DNA of 64,000 bases from Bubalus kerabau (taxonomy: Eukaryota > Chordata > Mammalia > Artiodactyla > Bovidae), in the NCBI RefSeq assembly GCF_029407905.1, contig NC_073626.1:106087982-106151981 (forward strand), read 5' to 3'. Below, piece by piece: positions 54,885 to 64,000 of this stretch. Made by a program: the position numbers and the translations under genes. Each line of letters begins with the position of its first letter. Positions within the stretch are counted from its first letter, which is position 1. A model generated the notes under the pieces. It was not told where the DNA came from. It searched no databases and saw only the letters and a list, made by a program, of their open reading frames with translations.

Positions 54885-55118
54885 GGTAGCAGCTATTAGA
54901 GATTGATACAGTGTCTCAATCACTGTGCTAGATAATATTATTTAATCCTCAGAACTACTGTGCAACGTAGGTATTGTATCCCTATTTTATAGATACATAC
55001 ATTGAGGCTTAAAATAACCTGCTAGTCATTTTGTGTGGTGGCATCAAGGTGGGGGTGACATTCAAACTCTGACTCCCACTTCTGGTTCTTTTTACAGCTA
55101 CATTGTGCCAAGTATCAA
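54885..55118 (-). mobile_element. MIR SINE, antisense
   Basis: 'ttatttaatcctcagaacta', 'tccctattttatagatacat', 'aacctgctagtcattttgtg' and 'gacattcaaactctgactcc' in reversed MIR order. Confidence 0.85.
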
Positions 55119-55149
55119 ATTCTTAATGTTACTCTTTCAAAGAACTTAC

Positions 55150-55190
55150 TGTGGTTTCCTTTTGCTTCCTTTTGCTTCCTTTTACTTAAC
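55150..55190. repeat. Short imperfect tandem repeat (~10-bp unit)
   Basis: About four copies of a ttgcttcctt-type unit. Confidence 0.85.
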
Positions 55191-55376
55191 CCCATTTGTA
55201 CCTCTTTATCAACCTTTCTGGATCCTCAGTGATTTGTTTGTAAGTTTCTTTTCTGTTTATTTTTGTCAGAACCCTCCTCAGTGATTCCTCTAATCTTTAC
55301 CTTGTTCTTGTCTCACACAGACCGTATCTAGTCTCATTTTATCACTTTAACTCATGCTGTTTGCTACCTATGTAGA

Positions 55377-55505
55377 AGGATGGCATCACTGACACAATAG
55401 ACATGAGTCTGAGCAAGCTCTGGGAGATGGTGAAGGACAGGGATGCCCGGCGTGTTGCAGTCCATGGTGTTGCAAAGAGTCGGATACGACAGCTACTGAA
55501 CAACA
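55377..55505 (+). mobile_element. BovB LINE 3' end, ~130 bp
   Basis: 'ggatggcatcactgacacaa', 'gcaagctctgggagatggtg' to 'cgacagctactgaacaacaa'. Extreme 5' truncation. Confidence 0.88.
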
Positions 55506-55609
55506 ACAGAATAATTTTACTTCCTCTTCTTTACTTATCCATAGCCAGCTCTTTACCTTTTCTTCCTTCTAACATTTAGTGATGCTGTGATAGCAGTTGC
55601 TAATATAGA

Positions 55610-55870
55610 TGAGTGCATGGGCCTTGTTGGGGAGATGAGTAGGTAATGGGGCCAGCTAGACCGGATTTCCCACTGGGATCTGAGAGCCTTAGCAGAGGGA
55701 GGTATGCATGGATTGTTGCGGCAGCACTCAAGAGGATGTGATTAATTTTACCTGAGTTGTTGGGAAAGATGGGACTGAAGAACTGACATTTGAGCTGTGG
55801 TCTTAATGGAGGAGGGGCAGTTCTCCAGGTGGAGAAGGGGAGAGAGCCAGGTTTTTTGGAAAGAGGAAAT
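55610..55870 (-). mobile_element. Possible L2 LINE, antisense
   Basis: 'gaactgacatttgagctgtg' and 'gtcttaatggaggaggggca' resemble antisense L2 ('tgacatttgagc...'). Confidence 0.45.
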
Positions 55871-56814
55871 ATTTTATGAATAGAGGGATAAAATCACAAG
55901 GATGTATGCCATATGTTGGAGTGTAAACATTAAAAGTCGCAGGGCTATGCAACAGCGTGTGTTGTTGCCAGTGGGTCTCAGTGATGGCCTTTCCCTTCAT
56001 GGAGTCATTGGTTGGGGTCTGTTGTTTGACCTTATACTCTCAGACACCTGGTATGGTGGGCCCATTGAGAGTGAACCTCTCTCAGGAGCAGGGCCATGTT
56101 AGCCATACATTCGAAACTGATATACACATATCTCTATATGTTTATATGTTTGTCAATTTACTAATTTCCAATGAGAAATACAACTGTCAAGCAGATGGGA
56201 TTGCTTATTTTGGCAGATCAGTTCATTGTCTCCCTATAGGCAGGCTTCTTGGGAAGCCAAGTTGTTAATATGGAGGTCAGTTGATGATTGAGAAATACAG
56301 CCGTCAGGTTGACCCAGCATTTCTGACCAGAGCACTCTCTTCTGGCAGTGTACATGGGAACCGTGTTGCCACAGACCACCTATTGAGCATGGCAAGAGAA
56401 CCTGGAGAAATATTTGTTTGAAGAAGTATCTCGCAGCTGAGTTAGCTTAAGGCTGTCTTACCCACTCTAAGAAGAGCATTGCCAAGGAAACCAGATTATT
56501 CTAGTCAACTCGGCCAAAACTTCCTTTCCTGTGGTTTGGTTTGATCTTGTGAACATTTGCCTAGAAGGCTTTTCTGATTCCTTTGCTGACCAGTCCTTCC
56601 CTTTCCTCCACATTCTGTTTGATGCTTTCTCCTTTTAGATAGGTTGAGGCATTCTGTCACATTACACAGAAGTTTTAAGAGCTGGGGAAACAGGAATTTT
56701 CATATTTCTGTTTTGATTTATCTTATATCACATTTATCTTAAATCACATTTTCTTATTTTCAGTTGTTTGGGGCTAAAATTAGGAAATAGTGAATAATAA
56801 CCTGAAGCCAAGAA
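55871..56814. other. No gene seen
   Basis: Single-copy-looking DNA; a 103-codon plus-strand frame at 55,957-56,268 lacks domain or context. Confidence 0.4.
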
Positions 56815-56925
56815 TGTGAAATTTATGGTGGTGGGATGTTGGAGATGAGGCTAGAAGATTAGGACCAGATTGTAAAGGGTCTTGGGTGCCATACTAAAGA
56901 GTTTGAATTTCAGAGTCCCCTCAGT
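56815..56925 (-). mobile_element. Possible L2-like fragment, antisense
   Basis: 'gaccagattgtaaagggtct' followed by 'tgggtgccatactaaagagt' is a pattern seen in antisense L2-type repeats. Weak. Confidence 0.35.
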
Positions 56926-57504
56926 TCAGTTCTTTCTTCTGTGAATTCTTTTCTTCTCCCCATGTTGTCTTTTCAGTTTAAAAATTTTTGTTATCTGTAT
57001 CAAGTTGTTAGTATCTCACTGTGGAGTGTTTGATAATGGCTCTCCTTAAGAGATCTTAAGATTTTTAAGAGATCTTATTTAGACGCTTTATGTTTTGACA
57101 GATAAATATTAGGTGATATTATCTGCAGTTTCAACATGAGATGCTTTAGAGCTTAAATTCTGCTTCTGACTTTCATTGTGCTTTGTAATTCAAGCTATTT
57201 CCACAATGTCCTCTCTTATCCCCTATTTTTAAGGCAGGTGTTGCTTTTTAACTTAATATAATAGTTATTTTTTATATTATTATATATTTTTATTATGGTA
57301 CTTATATATATGAATAGCTGTCTTATTAATTAATTATCATGTATTTGTCTCTTTTCTCACTAAGCAGTTTGCCAGTTCCTTATATTTAGGTGGAGCTGAT
57401 TCTTAAGTCTTTTGTGTTTTATACCTAGCCCAGCTGAATTTAAAGCAATAGGATGCTACTTAGAGAATAGGATGCTATTTTAGAGCCAGAAGTTAATCTA
57501 GTTC
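56926..57504. other. No gene seen; AT-rich
   Basis: Includes TA-rich text near 57,260-57,320. Confidence 0.4.
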
Positions 57505-57640
57505 AGTACTTATGTTTTCTACATGAGGAAACAGAGATCCAGGGCTGCTGTAATTTGCCACAACATAACTAGTAGAGCCATGGCCAGACCCAGATGTCAT
57601 CATGCCTATTCCCACCACCTTTGCACCATAGTCTGCTGGT
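57505..57640 (-). mobile_element. MIR SINE, antisense
   Basis: 'tctacatgaggaaacagaga', 'taatttgccacaacataact' and 'agtagagccatggccagacc' are reversed MIR landmarks. Confidence 0.75.
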
Positions 57641-57859
57641 TCCCAATTTGACTGAGAGAGATATTCCATAAGGACAGAAGGGACCCTCAAATATCAATGT
57701 GTAATTTCCAAAACCACTGTTTAAAAACTTAATTTTAGCAGCTTTTCTTGTTAGTGCTTGGAAGTGTTGAATGTTTTAGGTCTGTGTCATGCAGGAAACC
57801 ACAAGAGAGGGACATAGGGAAAGGAGTTCATGTATTGGACTTCTGTGTTCCTGCCAAGC

Positions 57860-58035
57860 ATGGTACAGGTGCATTATCGCCTCAGCTCTTTATTGCTACA
57901 GTCCTGTGAACTGTTACCCACATTTTGCAATGAGCAAACTGAGACTCACAGGGGTGAAACAGTCTTGCAAGTAGAACTAAAAGATGTGGGGTGTAAGCCC
58001 AGGTCTACATAACTACAGTGACCTCGCTCTTTCAG
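57860..58035 (-). mobile_element. MIR SINE, antisense
   Basis: 'ttttgcaatgagcaaactga', 'acagtcttgcaagtagaact' and 'gtgtaagcccaggtctacat' are reversed MIR landmarks. Confidence 0.75.
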
Positions 58036-60100
58036 TTAAGCTTCACTGTTACAGCTCTCAGCCAAAGCCAAGAATAGCAACTTTAGCAGCAGGTACCACA
58101 CCTGACTTTCTAATGAGGGGAAGTCCAGCAGCCGTCCCCCATTGTCTGTGGCAGGAGGTGATTGTTTGTGCCCGAACTGGGTGGTAGTGTCTGACTCACT
58201 AAGTAATCTCACATTTTCTAACCATGGCTTGTGGCTCATATTTGTGACCTTTAATATGTGTATCTTATGTCATCATTCCCATTTCCATTCTGTGGGAGAA
58301 CAGCACCAGGTTATAAACCCACATGTCTCATTCTTGCTTCTACCTAAGCCTCACTTTCCATCTTGTTAATGTGCCTTCTTTCTTCATTTTCTGTCTCCAC
58401 TCTTAACTCTTGTAGAGAGAAAATTCTATGTGCTTGTATCAGAGGTACTGGAATGGATGAGCCTCAGTCCCCACCCTCCCCCCCGAATTCTTCTGTGTTG
58501 GTATGAAGAATCATGGGACAAAAAAAATAAAAAGAAGGTGATGCATAATCACATTATTTGTCTTCAAGTAAAACATTTTTTCAAAGTGGTAAGACATATG
58601 CAATTCATAACTTCTATACAGTTCATCATTCATGTTTATAAAATCTGTGTTTTGGTGCTAGATACACTTACTTTAAGTTTCAAAGAATTATTTAAAAATA
58701 CTTTTGAATCATCTCCCTAAGAGCTTTCAACACTGTATAAATAGTACACTTTTTAGCATTTCCTTTTGCATACCTGCAGTTTGCATCATTTTTGAAATTG
58801 TTTACCACTTTTTTTTTTTTGCAAGGCACATGTGAAGGCTCAGCCAACAAATGTCATTATATATGTGGGTTTCAAAAAGCAACCAGGGGAAGTTTTATGT
58901 AACCTTTTCAAAGAGTTGTTACCTGGGCTTTCCCCATTTCAGAGCAAAACCAGATGTAAACCAAGGATGTGAACTAGTGTGCGTGTTTTTGAATTTGTTC
59001 CTTCTTTTAGGTTTTTCCAGTGATCATTTTTGTTAAAATATTACACCTACCCCCTTGGAATTTAGATTGTTTCTGGTAAATAGTTCACTATAATCTGGTG
59101 ATTTCCGTCACTTTGCTTGTCCAGTTAAATTCTTTTGGATTGTTTTTTAAAAAAGACAACACCGTTGTGAGATGAGGAATTAGAACCAATGCATTTGATT
59201 AAATGTGTTCATGGGGGAAAATATGCTAAGAAGCCATTAGAATTTCCCCTTTATGCCAAAAATGCATTAGACTAGTAGATGGTACAGAGGGACGTAACTC
59301 AAGGGAATGGCCTGAGGTAGAAGTTGTTGGATACTAATACAGAGTGAAAGAGCATAGTGTTTCCTAGCATGGGAAGTGTAGTCCTTTTTCTAAGTGGAAA
59401 GGCTCAAACCATAAACCACTGTTTTGAGATGGCATTTTTATTTATTTACAGTTTCTTTTTTGTTTAATTATAGGTTGATTGTAATTAAGATGAGTTTTTA
59501 AAAAATCCCGTGTTGTCTATATTGCCCCACAAAAATCCACTAAGAATGAATTAAAATTTTGTTAGTGGTGTCTGTGTTACGTTTATTCTTTCAGGTTTTA
59601 AATTTCACATGATCAGTGCCTTTTGCTAGAACACGGCATGCTTTATATTTGTATTATAATTATCCAGGACAGACTTTCTCATGTATGTGATGGCACATAA
59701 GATGTTAAAGAAAATTTTGTTTTACTTCTACATAGTGGGTACTAGACAGTTACTGATTGAATAAATTAAGAGTAAATAACTGTATGAATACAGAAATACG
59801 TGGGGGCATGTATGATTTTCTATTCTGAGTCAGAGTCATGATTTCTATGATCAAGTTCTTAAAATACAAATTTATATGAAATGTTTAGGTACTCAGTATA
59901 TAAGAACTCACTATAAAAAATAAGGATGAATACATTAAAAAATCTATAAGTAAATAGTTATTATAATTTGGAATGTTTAAGACATTTTTTTTCTTTTTAT
60001 GAACACATACCCTCCCTCCCCACATACACTTATGCATTTATAGATGGAGAAATAAGAGAAAAATTTTAATGGTATGATCATCTTACATGCTACTTTCACA
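58036..60100. other. No gene seen; AT-rich single-copy-looking DNA
   Basis: No repeat family named. A 96-codon plus-strand frame at 58,430-58,720 is Lys/Phe/His-rich chance sequence. Confidence 0.4.
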
Positions 60101-60181
60101 CAGACTGTAGCTTGCCAGGCTCCTCTGTCCATGAGATTTTCCAGGCAAGAATGCTGGAGTGGGCTGCCATTTCCTTCTCCA
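60101..60181 (-). mobile_element. BovA SINE fragment, antisense
   Basis: 'gactgtagcttgccaggctc' to 'ctgccatttccttctcca'; only the middle of the BovA unit. Confidence 0.85.
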
Positions 60182-61470
60182 TGATTTTACATAAAAGAAA
60201 TTAAAAACAAAAGGAGTTATAGTAATAGTATAGTATAGTAAAAAAGAGTTGTGATGCTTTACATAAGAAATAGCTAAGTTATTTCACTAAAGTAGAAAGA
60301 AATTATGAAAAATGGTTCCAGATCAGGATCATTATATTATATATAAATATTAACTATATATTATTGTATCAGTTTATTTCCTACAATGAAAAGTAATAAT
60401 TAACATGTTTCCCTTTTCCTGCCTCCTAATTTTTATTACTTATATTAAATTTGTACCTTATCAAGTTGTGTAACACTTGCATTCTATTTTGTAACTAGTT
60501 TTCACAGTTGTTTAGTCTTAGTTTTATATATAAAAGTATTCAGTGCTTACTACCTCCTCTTTTGCTTTTTAATACAGCAGATTGCCTTAGGAAAATTCCA
60601 TTCTCTGGAACTGATGTCCCTAAATAAGTACTACTTTTTTTTTTTTTTTTCTTAAAGAGAATATATTTCTTTGGTCAGTAGATGGAGAAACTGAATCCTA
60701 TAGAGTAAAATCAAGTTTTGACTCATGCAACTTGATTATAAAATATTAGTTTACTTAAAGTATAGTCCTTGAAATGTGTTATTTTCTTATTCCTTCCTTC
60801 TTCTTTCCTTTTTTCCCCTTCGTTCTTCGTTCCTTTCATTTATTTATTTTAAAAAAGGATTTGATGTGTAGGTCAAGCAGTAAAAACTATATAAAAATAG
60901 ACTATATGAAATTGAAGTTGAAATTCAATGTTAGGGTCACTTAAAAAGTTCATACAGTACATTAATGGCATATAACACAACCCTAGCATAATAAATAGCA
61001 TTTAATGCTATACAGTTAGTTAAGGCGGTGCATGCCATTAGGGAGGAAAATAGAAGCAGAACTATGGACCCAGAAAAGCATACATTGGGCTAAAAGAATA
61101 CCTGTTGGTTCAGTGCTATTGAGGGAAAGAACTCCTAATAGGAAATCAACTATACAGGCAGCCTGGGGTCAGAGTGCAAATAGTTTTGAAAATCTAAGTG
61201 GTTTAGAATTCACTAAGTAGGAAATGAGGAGTAACTGATGGCTTCTTTAATGTTTATTTTGATTTATTTTTCATTGAATGAAAGATTCTTTAAATTCTAC
61301 AGTGCTTTACATTTTCAAAAGCTTCACACGCATGATTTCATATAATTTCATAATAACCCTCCCCCACCTTATATTGCCTTTTGTTATTTTCTTTTAGTTG
61401 TGTATTTTAAAAATATTGATTATTTGTGCCTGAAAAATAAAACCCTGGAATACCTGATGACTTGAAAAGT
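60182..61470. other. No gene seen; AT-rich
   Basis: T-run near 60,632-60,650 and TA-rich text near 60,335-60,360; no gene or family recognised. Confidence 0.4.
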
Positions 61471-61703
61471 TATTGTTGTTGTTGTTTAGTTGCTAAGTTG
61501 TGTTCAACTTTTTGCGATCCCATGGACTGTAGCCCACTAGACTCCTCTGTCCACGAGTATTTCCAGGCAAGAATACTGGAGTGGGCTGTCATTTCCTCCT
61601 CCAGGAGATCTTCCTAACCCAGCAGTCGAACCTGTGTGTCCTACATCTCCTGCATTGGCAGGAGGATTTTGTTTTTTTTACCACTGAATCACCTGGGAAT
61701 CCC
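61471..61703 (-). mobile_element. Bov-tA SINE, antisense, GTT tail
   Basis: Starts with GTT repeats, then 'agttgctaagttgtgttcaa', 'ttccaggcaagaatactgga' to the tRNA head 'accactgaatcacctgggaa'. A T-run interrupts the head near 61,668. Confidence 0.9.
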
Positions 61704-61964
61704 ACTCTCAGAAAGAGTCAGTACTTGATCCAGTTGGTTCTATAAAAACAGAGGTCCATGAGCATCTCTCAGGGCATCCTGAGGCTGTTGCACATGCCAA
61801 TTCTGCTATACTTGCTGAGATTGCTGACTGCACTTCCATTTCTCAAAGACCAGAAGTGGAAGGACCCAGTTTCTTTGGGGTACCTGTTGAAACAATTTTC
61901 CCTAGTTTTCTCCAGTTAGCATATGTTGTACTTTTTATTCTCCTTTTCTTGCACTTGGTGATGG

Positions 61965-62213
61965 AGTTCTCCAGGCTAGAATCCTGGGGTGGGTAGCTAT
62001 TCCTTTCTCCAGGGGATCTTCCCAACCCACGGACTGAACCCAGGTCTCCCACATTGCAGGCAGATTCTTTACCACCGGAGCTGCAAGGGAAGCCTGAGAA
62101 TGCTGGAGTGGGTAGCCTATCCCTTCTCCAGTGGATCTTCCCGACCTAGGAATTGAACCAGGGTATTCTGCATTGTAGGTGGATTCTTTACCATGTGAAC
62201 TATCAGGGAAGCC
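61965..62213 (-). mobile_element. Tandem Bov-tA dimer, both units without the BovA 3' end
   Basis: On the minus strand: unit 1 (62,213-62,096) has a tRNA head plus partial BovA; unit 2 (62,095-61,965) again has a tRNA head ('cttcccttgcagctccggtg' on the minus strand) plus partial BovA, stopping at 'ctggagaactc'. The usual 'agtcggacacgactgag' 3' end is absent from both. An 11-bp direct repeat, cttggtgatgg, at 61954-61964 and 62214-62224 flanks the whole dimer. Confidence 0.88.
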
Positions 62214-62437
62214 CTTGGTGATGGGAGGCAGCATTAAAGCAGCTTTGTGTTTTAATCATGCTTTGAATACGACTCCTCTTTGGACCCATCCATTCAGAGG
62301 ACAAAGAACCAGCTCTGTCTCCATTCTGTGAAAATAAATTTAGTTTCTTTATATCAATACGTATCTCCTTGTCTCCCTTCTTTAATTCTTTATTTTGATT
62401 CATTTCTTGGTTCGCTGAATTTGTTTGTCAGGTGTTT

Positions 62438-62455
62438 TTTTTTTTTTTTTTTGGT
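62438..62455. repeat. Poly-T run
   Basis: Uninterrupted T-run of about 18 bases just before a BovB copy. Confidence 0.9.
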
Positions 62456-62467
62456 TATATCTAAGCA

Positions 62468-63338
62468 TATCTATGCAGAGTACATCATGAAAAATGCTGG
62501 ACTGGATGAAGCACAAGCTGGAATCAAGATTGCTGGGAGGAATATAAAAAATCTCATATATGCAGATGACACCACCCTTATGGCAGAAAGCAAAGAAGAA
62601 CTAAAGAGCCTCTTGATGAAAGTGAAAGAGGAGAGTGAAAAGTTGGCTTAAAACTCAACATTCAGAAAACTAAGATCATGGCATCTGGTCCCATCATTTC
62701 ACGGCAAATAGATGGGGAAACAGTGGAAACAGTGACAGACTTTATATTTTGGGGCTTCAAAATCACTGCAGATTGTGACTACAGACATGAAATGAAAAGA
62801 CGCTTGCTCCTTGGAAGAAAAGTTATGACCAGCCTAGACAGCATATTAAAAAGCAGAGACATTACTTTGCAAAAAAGGTCTGTCTAGTTGAAGCTATGGT
62901 TTTTCCAGTAGTCATGTATAGATGTGAGAATTGGACATAAAGAAAACTGAGCACCAAAGAATTGATGCTTTTGAACTGTGGTGTTGGAGAAGACTCTTGA
63001 GAGTCCTTTGGACTGCAAGGAGATCCAACCAGTCCATCCTAAAGAAAATCAGTCCTGAATATTCACTGGAAGGATTGATGCTGAAGCTGAAACTCCAATA
63101 ATTTGGCCGCCTGATGCAAAGAACTGACTCATTTGAAAAGACCCTTATGCTGGGAGAGATTCAAGGCAGGAAGAGAAGGGGACAACAGAAGATGAGATGG
63201 TTGGATGGCATCACCAACTCAATGGACATGAGTTTGAGCAAGCTCTGGGAGTTGGTGATAGACAGGGAAGCCTGGCATCCTGCAGTCCAAGAGGTCACAA
63301 AGAGTTGGACATGACTGAGTGACCTAACTGAACTGAAA
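62468..63338 (+). mobile_element. BovB LINE, 5'-truncated (~0.87 kb)
   Basis: Starts at 'atctatgcagagtacatcat' in the RT palm. The frame 62,280-62,651 includes 'NLIYADDTTLMAESKEELKS' with YADD intact. It then breaks; the pieces 62,678-62,887 and 63,114-63,314 carry the C-terminal text ('KMRWLDGITNSMDMSLSKLW'). Ends 'gacctaactgaactgaa'. Confidence 0.94.
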
Positions 63339-63485
63339 TAATATACAGAACTCTAGCTAAAATGCATACTGGAAGTAGAAGTATATAAAAGGAGTGGGAA
63401 TGAAGATACTGAATAATTATGTACAGCACATGTATAGAATAAGAGCAATGTAAGTTTTGTTTAATCATAAGAAGTTGAAAGGAAG

Positions 63486-63758
63486 TTGGAAGGACTGATG
63501 CTGAAGCTGAAACTCCAATACTTTGGCGACCTGATGCAAAGAACTGACTCATTTGAAAAGACCCTGTTGCTGGGAAAGATTGAAGGTGGGAGGAGAAAGG
63601 GACGACAGGATGAGATGGTTGGATGGCATCACTGACTCAATGGACATGAGTTTGAATAAACTCCAGGAGTTGGTGATGGACAGGGAGGGAGGCCTGGTGT
63701 GCTGCCGTCCATGGGGTTGCAAAGAGTTGGAAACGACTGAGCGACTGAACTGAACTGA
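63486..63758 (+). mobile_element. BovB LINE 3' end
   Basis: 'ttggaaggactgatgctgaa', 'gatggttggatggcatcact' to 'cgactgagcgactgaactga'. An insertion of 'ggga' in the 'cagggagggaggcctgg' segment shifts the remaining frame. Confidence 0.92.
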
Positions 63759-63786
63759 AGCCTATCTATAACTATTTGTAAATCTT

Positions 63787-63807
63787 TATATATATATATA
63801 TATATTA
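63787..63807. repeat. (TA)n microsatellite
   Basis: About ten TA units. Confidence 0.93.
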
Positions 63808-64000
63808 TTATTTGTTTTTTGAGAAGAGCTCATGGTTGCTGAGTTTCTTGAGTAGTTGAATGCTTTAAAGTGTTTGTAGGCTTCTTTTGTGCTTTATGGA
63901 CAATTTGGTTGGGCATCACATAATTGGATGTTACATCTTTCCCTTAGAACTCTGAAGACATTGCACTATCTCCAGATACTAGTGAATGGTACTATAGAAA

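Overview
The window is mammalian nuclear DNA from a ruminant, most likely a pecoran such as cattle, sheep, goat or deer. The evidence is the repeat content. BovB (RTE-type) LINE fragments, tRNA-Glu/BovA SINEs (Bov-tA), dimeric BOV-A2 SINEs with AGC tails, CHR-type SINEs and a ruminant-type L1 3' end all occur here, on a background of older mammalian L2, MIR, L1, MLT1, hAT and Tigger copies. The species and chromosome cannot be told from the sequence alone.

The first ~770 bases are a very GC- and CpG-rich island with two perfect GC boxes and a near-consensus splice donor (GAG|GTGAGT at 223/224). I read this as the promoter and first, probably mostly 5'UTR, exon of a plus-strand gene I cannot name. 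I found no convincing later exon. The remaining ~63 kb behaves like one long intron, or intron plus intergenic DNA. All long open frames in it are pieces of the BovB reverse transcriptase, antisense shadows of them, or chance frames.

Layout: 0.8-6.6 kb is mostly single-copy AT-rich sequence. 6.6-9.5 kb is a cluster of MIRs, one complete BOV-A2 and nested BovB/Bov-tA. 9.5-13.7 kb is mostly unique with one hAT element. 13.7-16.8 kb holds SINEs, a 0.95-kb BovB and a CHR SINE. 18.9-25 kb is a nest: an old L2 broken by two BovB copies, then an old antisense L1 broken by a third. 25-32 kb is sparse, with SINEs, L2 and a Tigger element containing a short L1. 32-42 kb carries two long BovB copies in opposite orientation, a solo LTR, a Tigger/MER2-like element, a BOV-A2 and a striking inverted repeat. 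43-45 kb is a nest of MLT1, L1 and SINEs. 45-61 kb is older sequence (MIR, L2, scattered SINEs). 61-64 kb ends in SINEs and two BovB fragments.

No host protein-coding gene body, RNA gene or CRISPR array is supported. I did not find a new biological system. The most interesting signals are structural: two fold-back inverted duplications that look like template-switch events, a SINE flanked by a 90-bp duplication, two pairs of BovB copies that share inactivating mutations, a tandem SINE dimer with target-site duplications but no 3' end, and several cleanly dated nested insertions.
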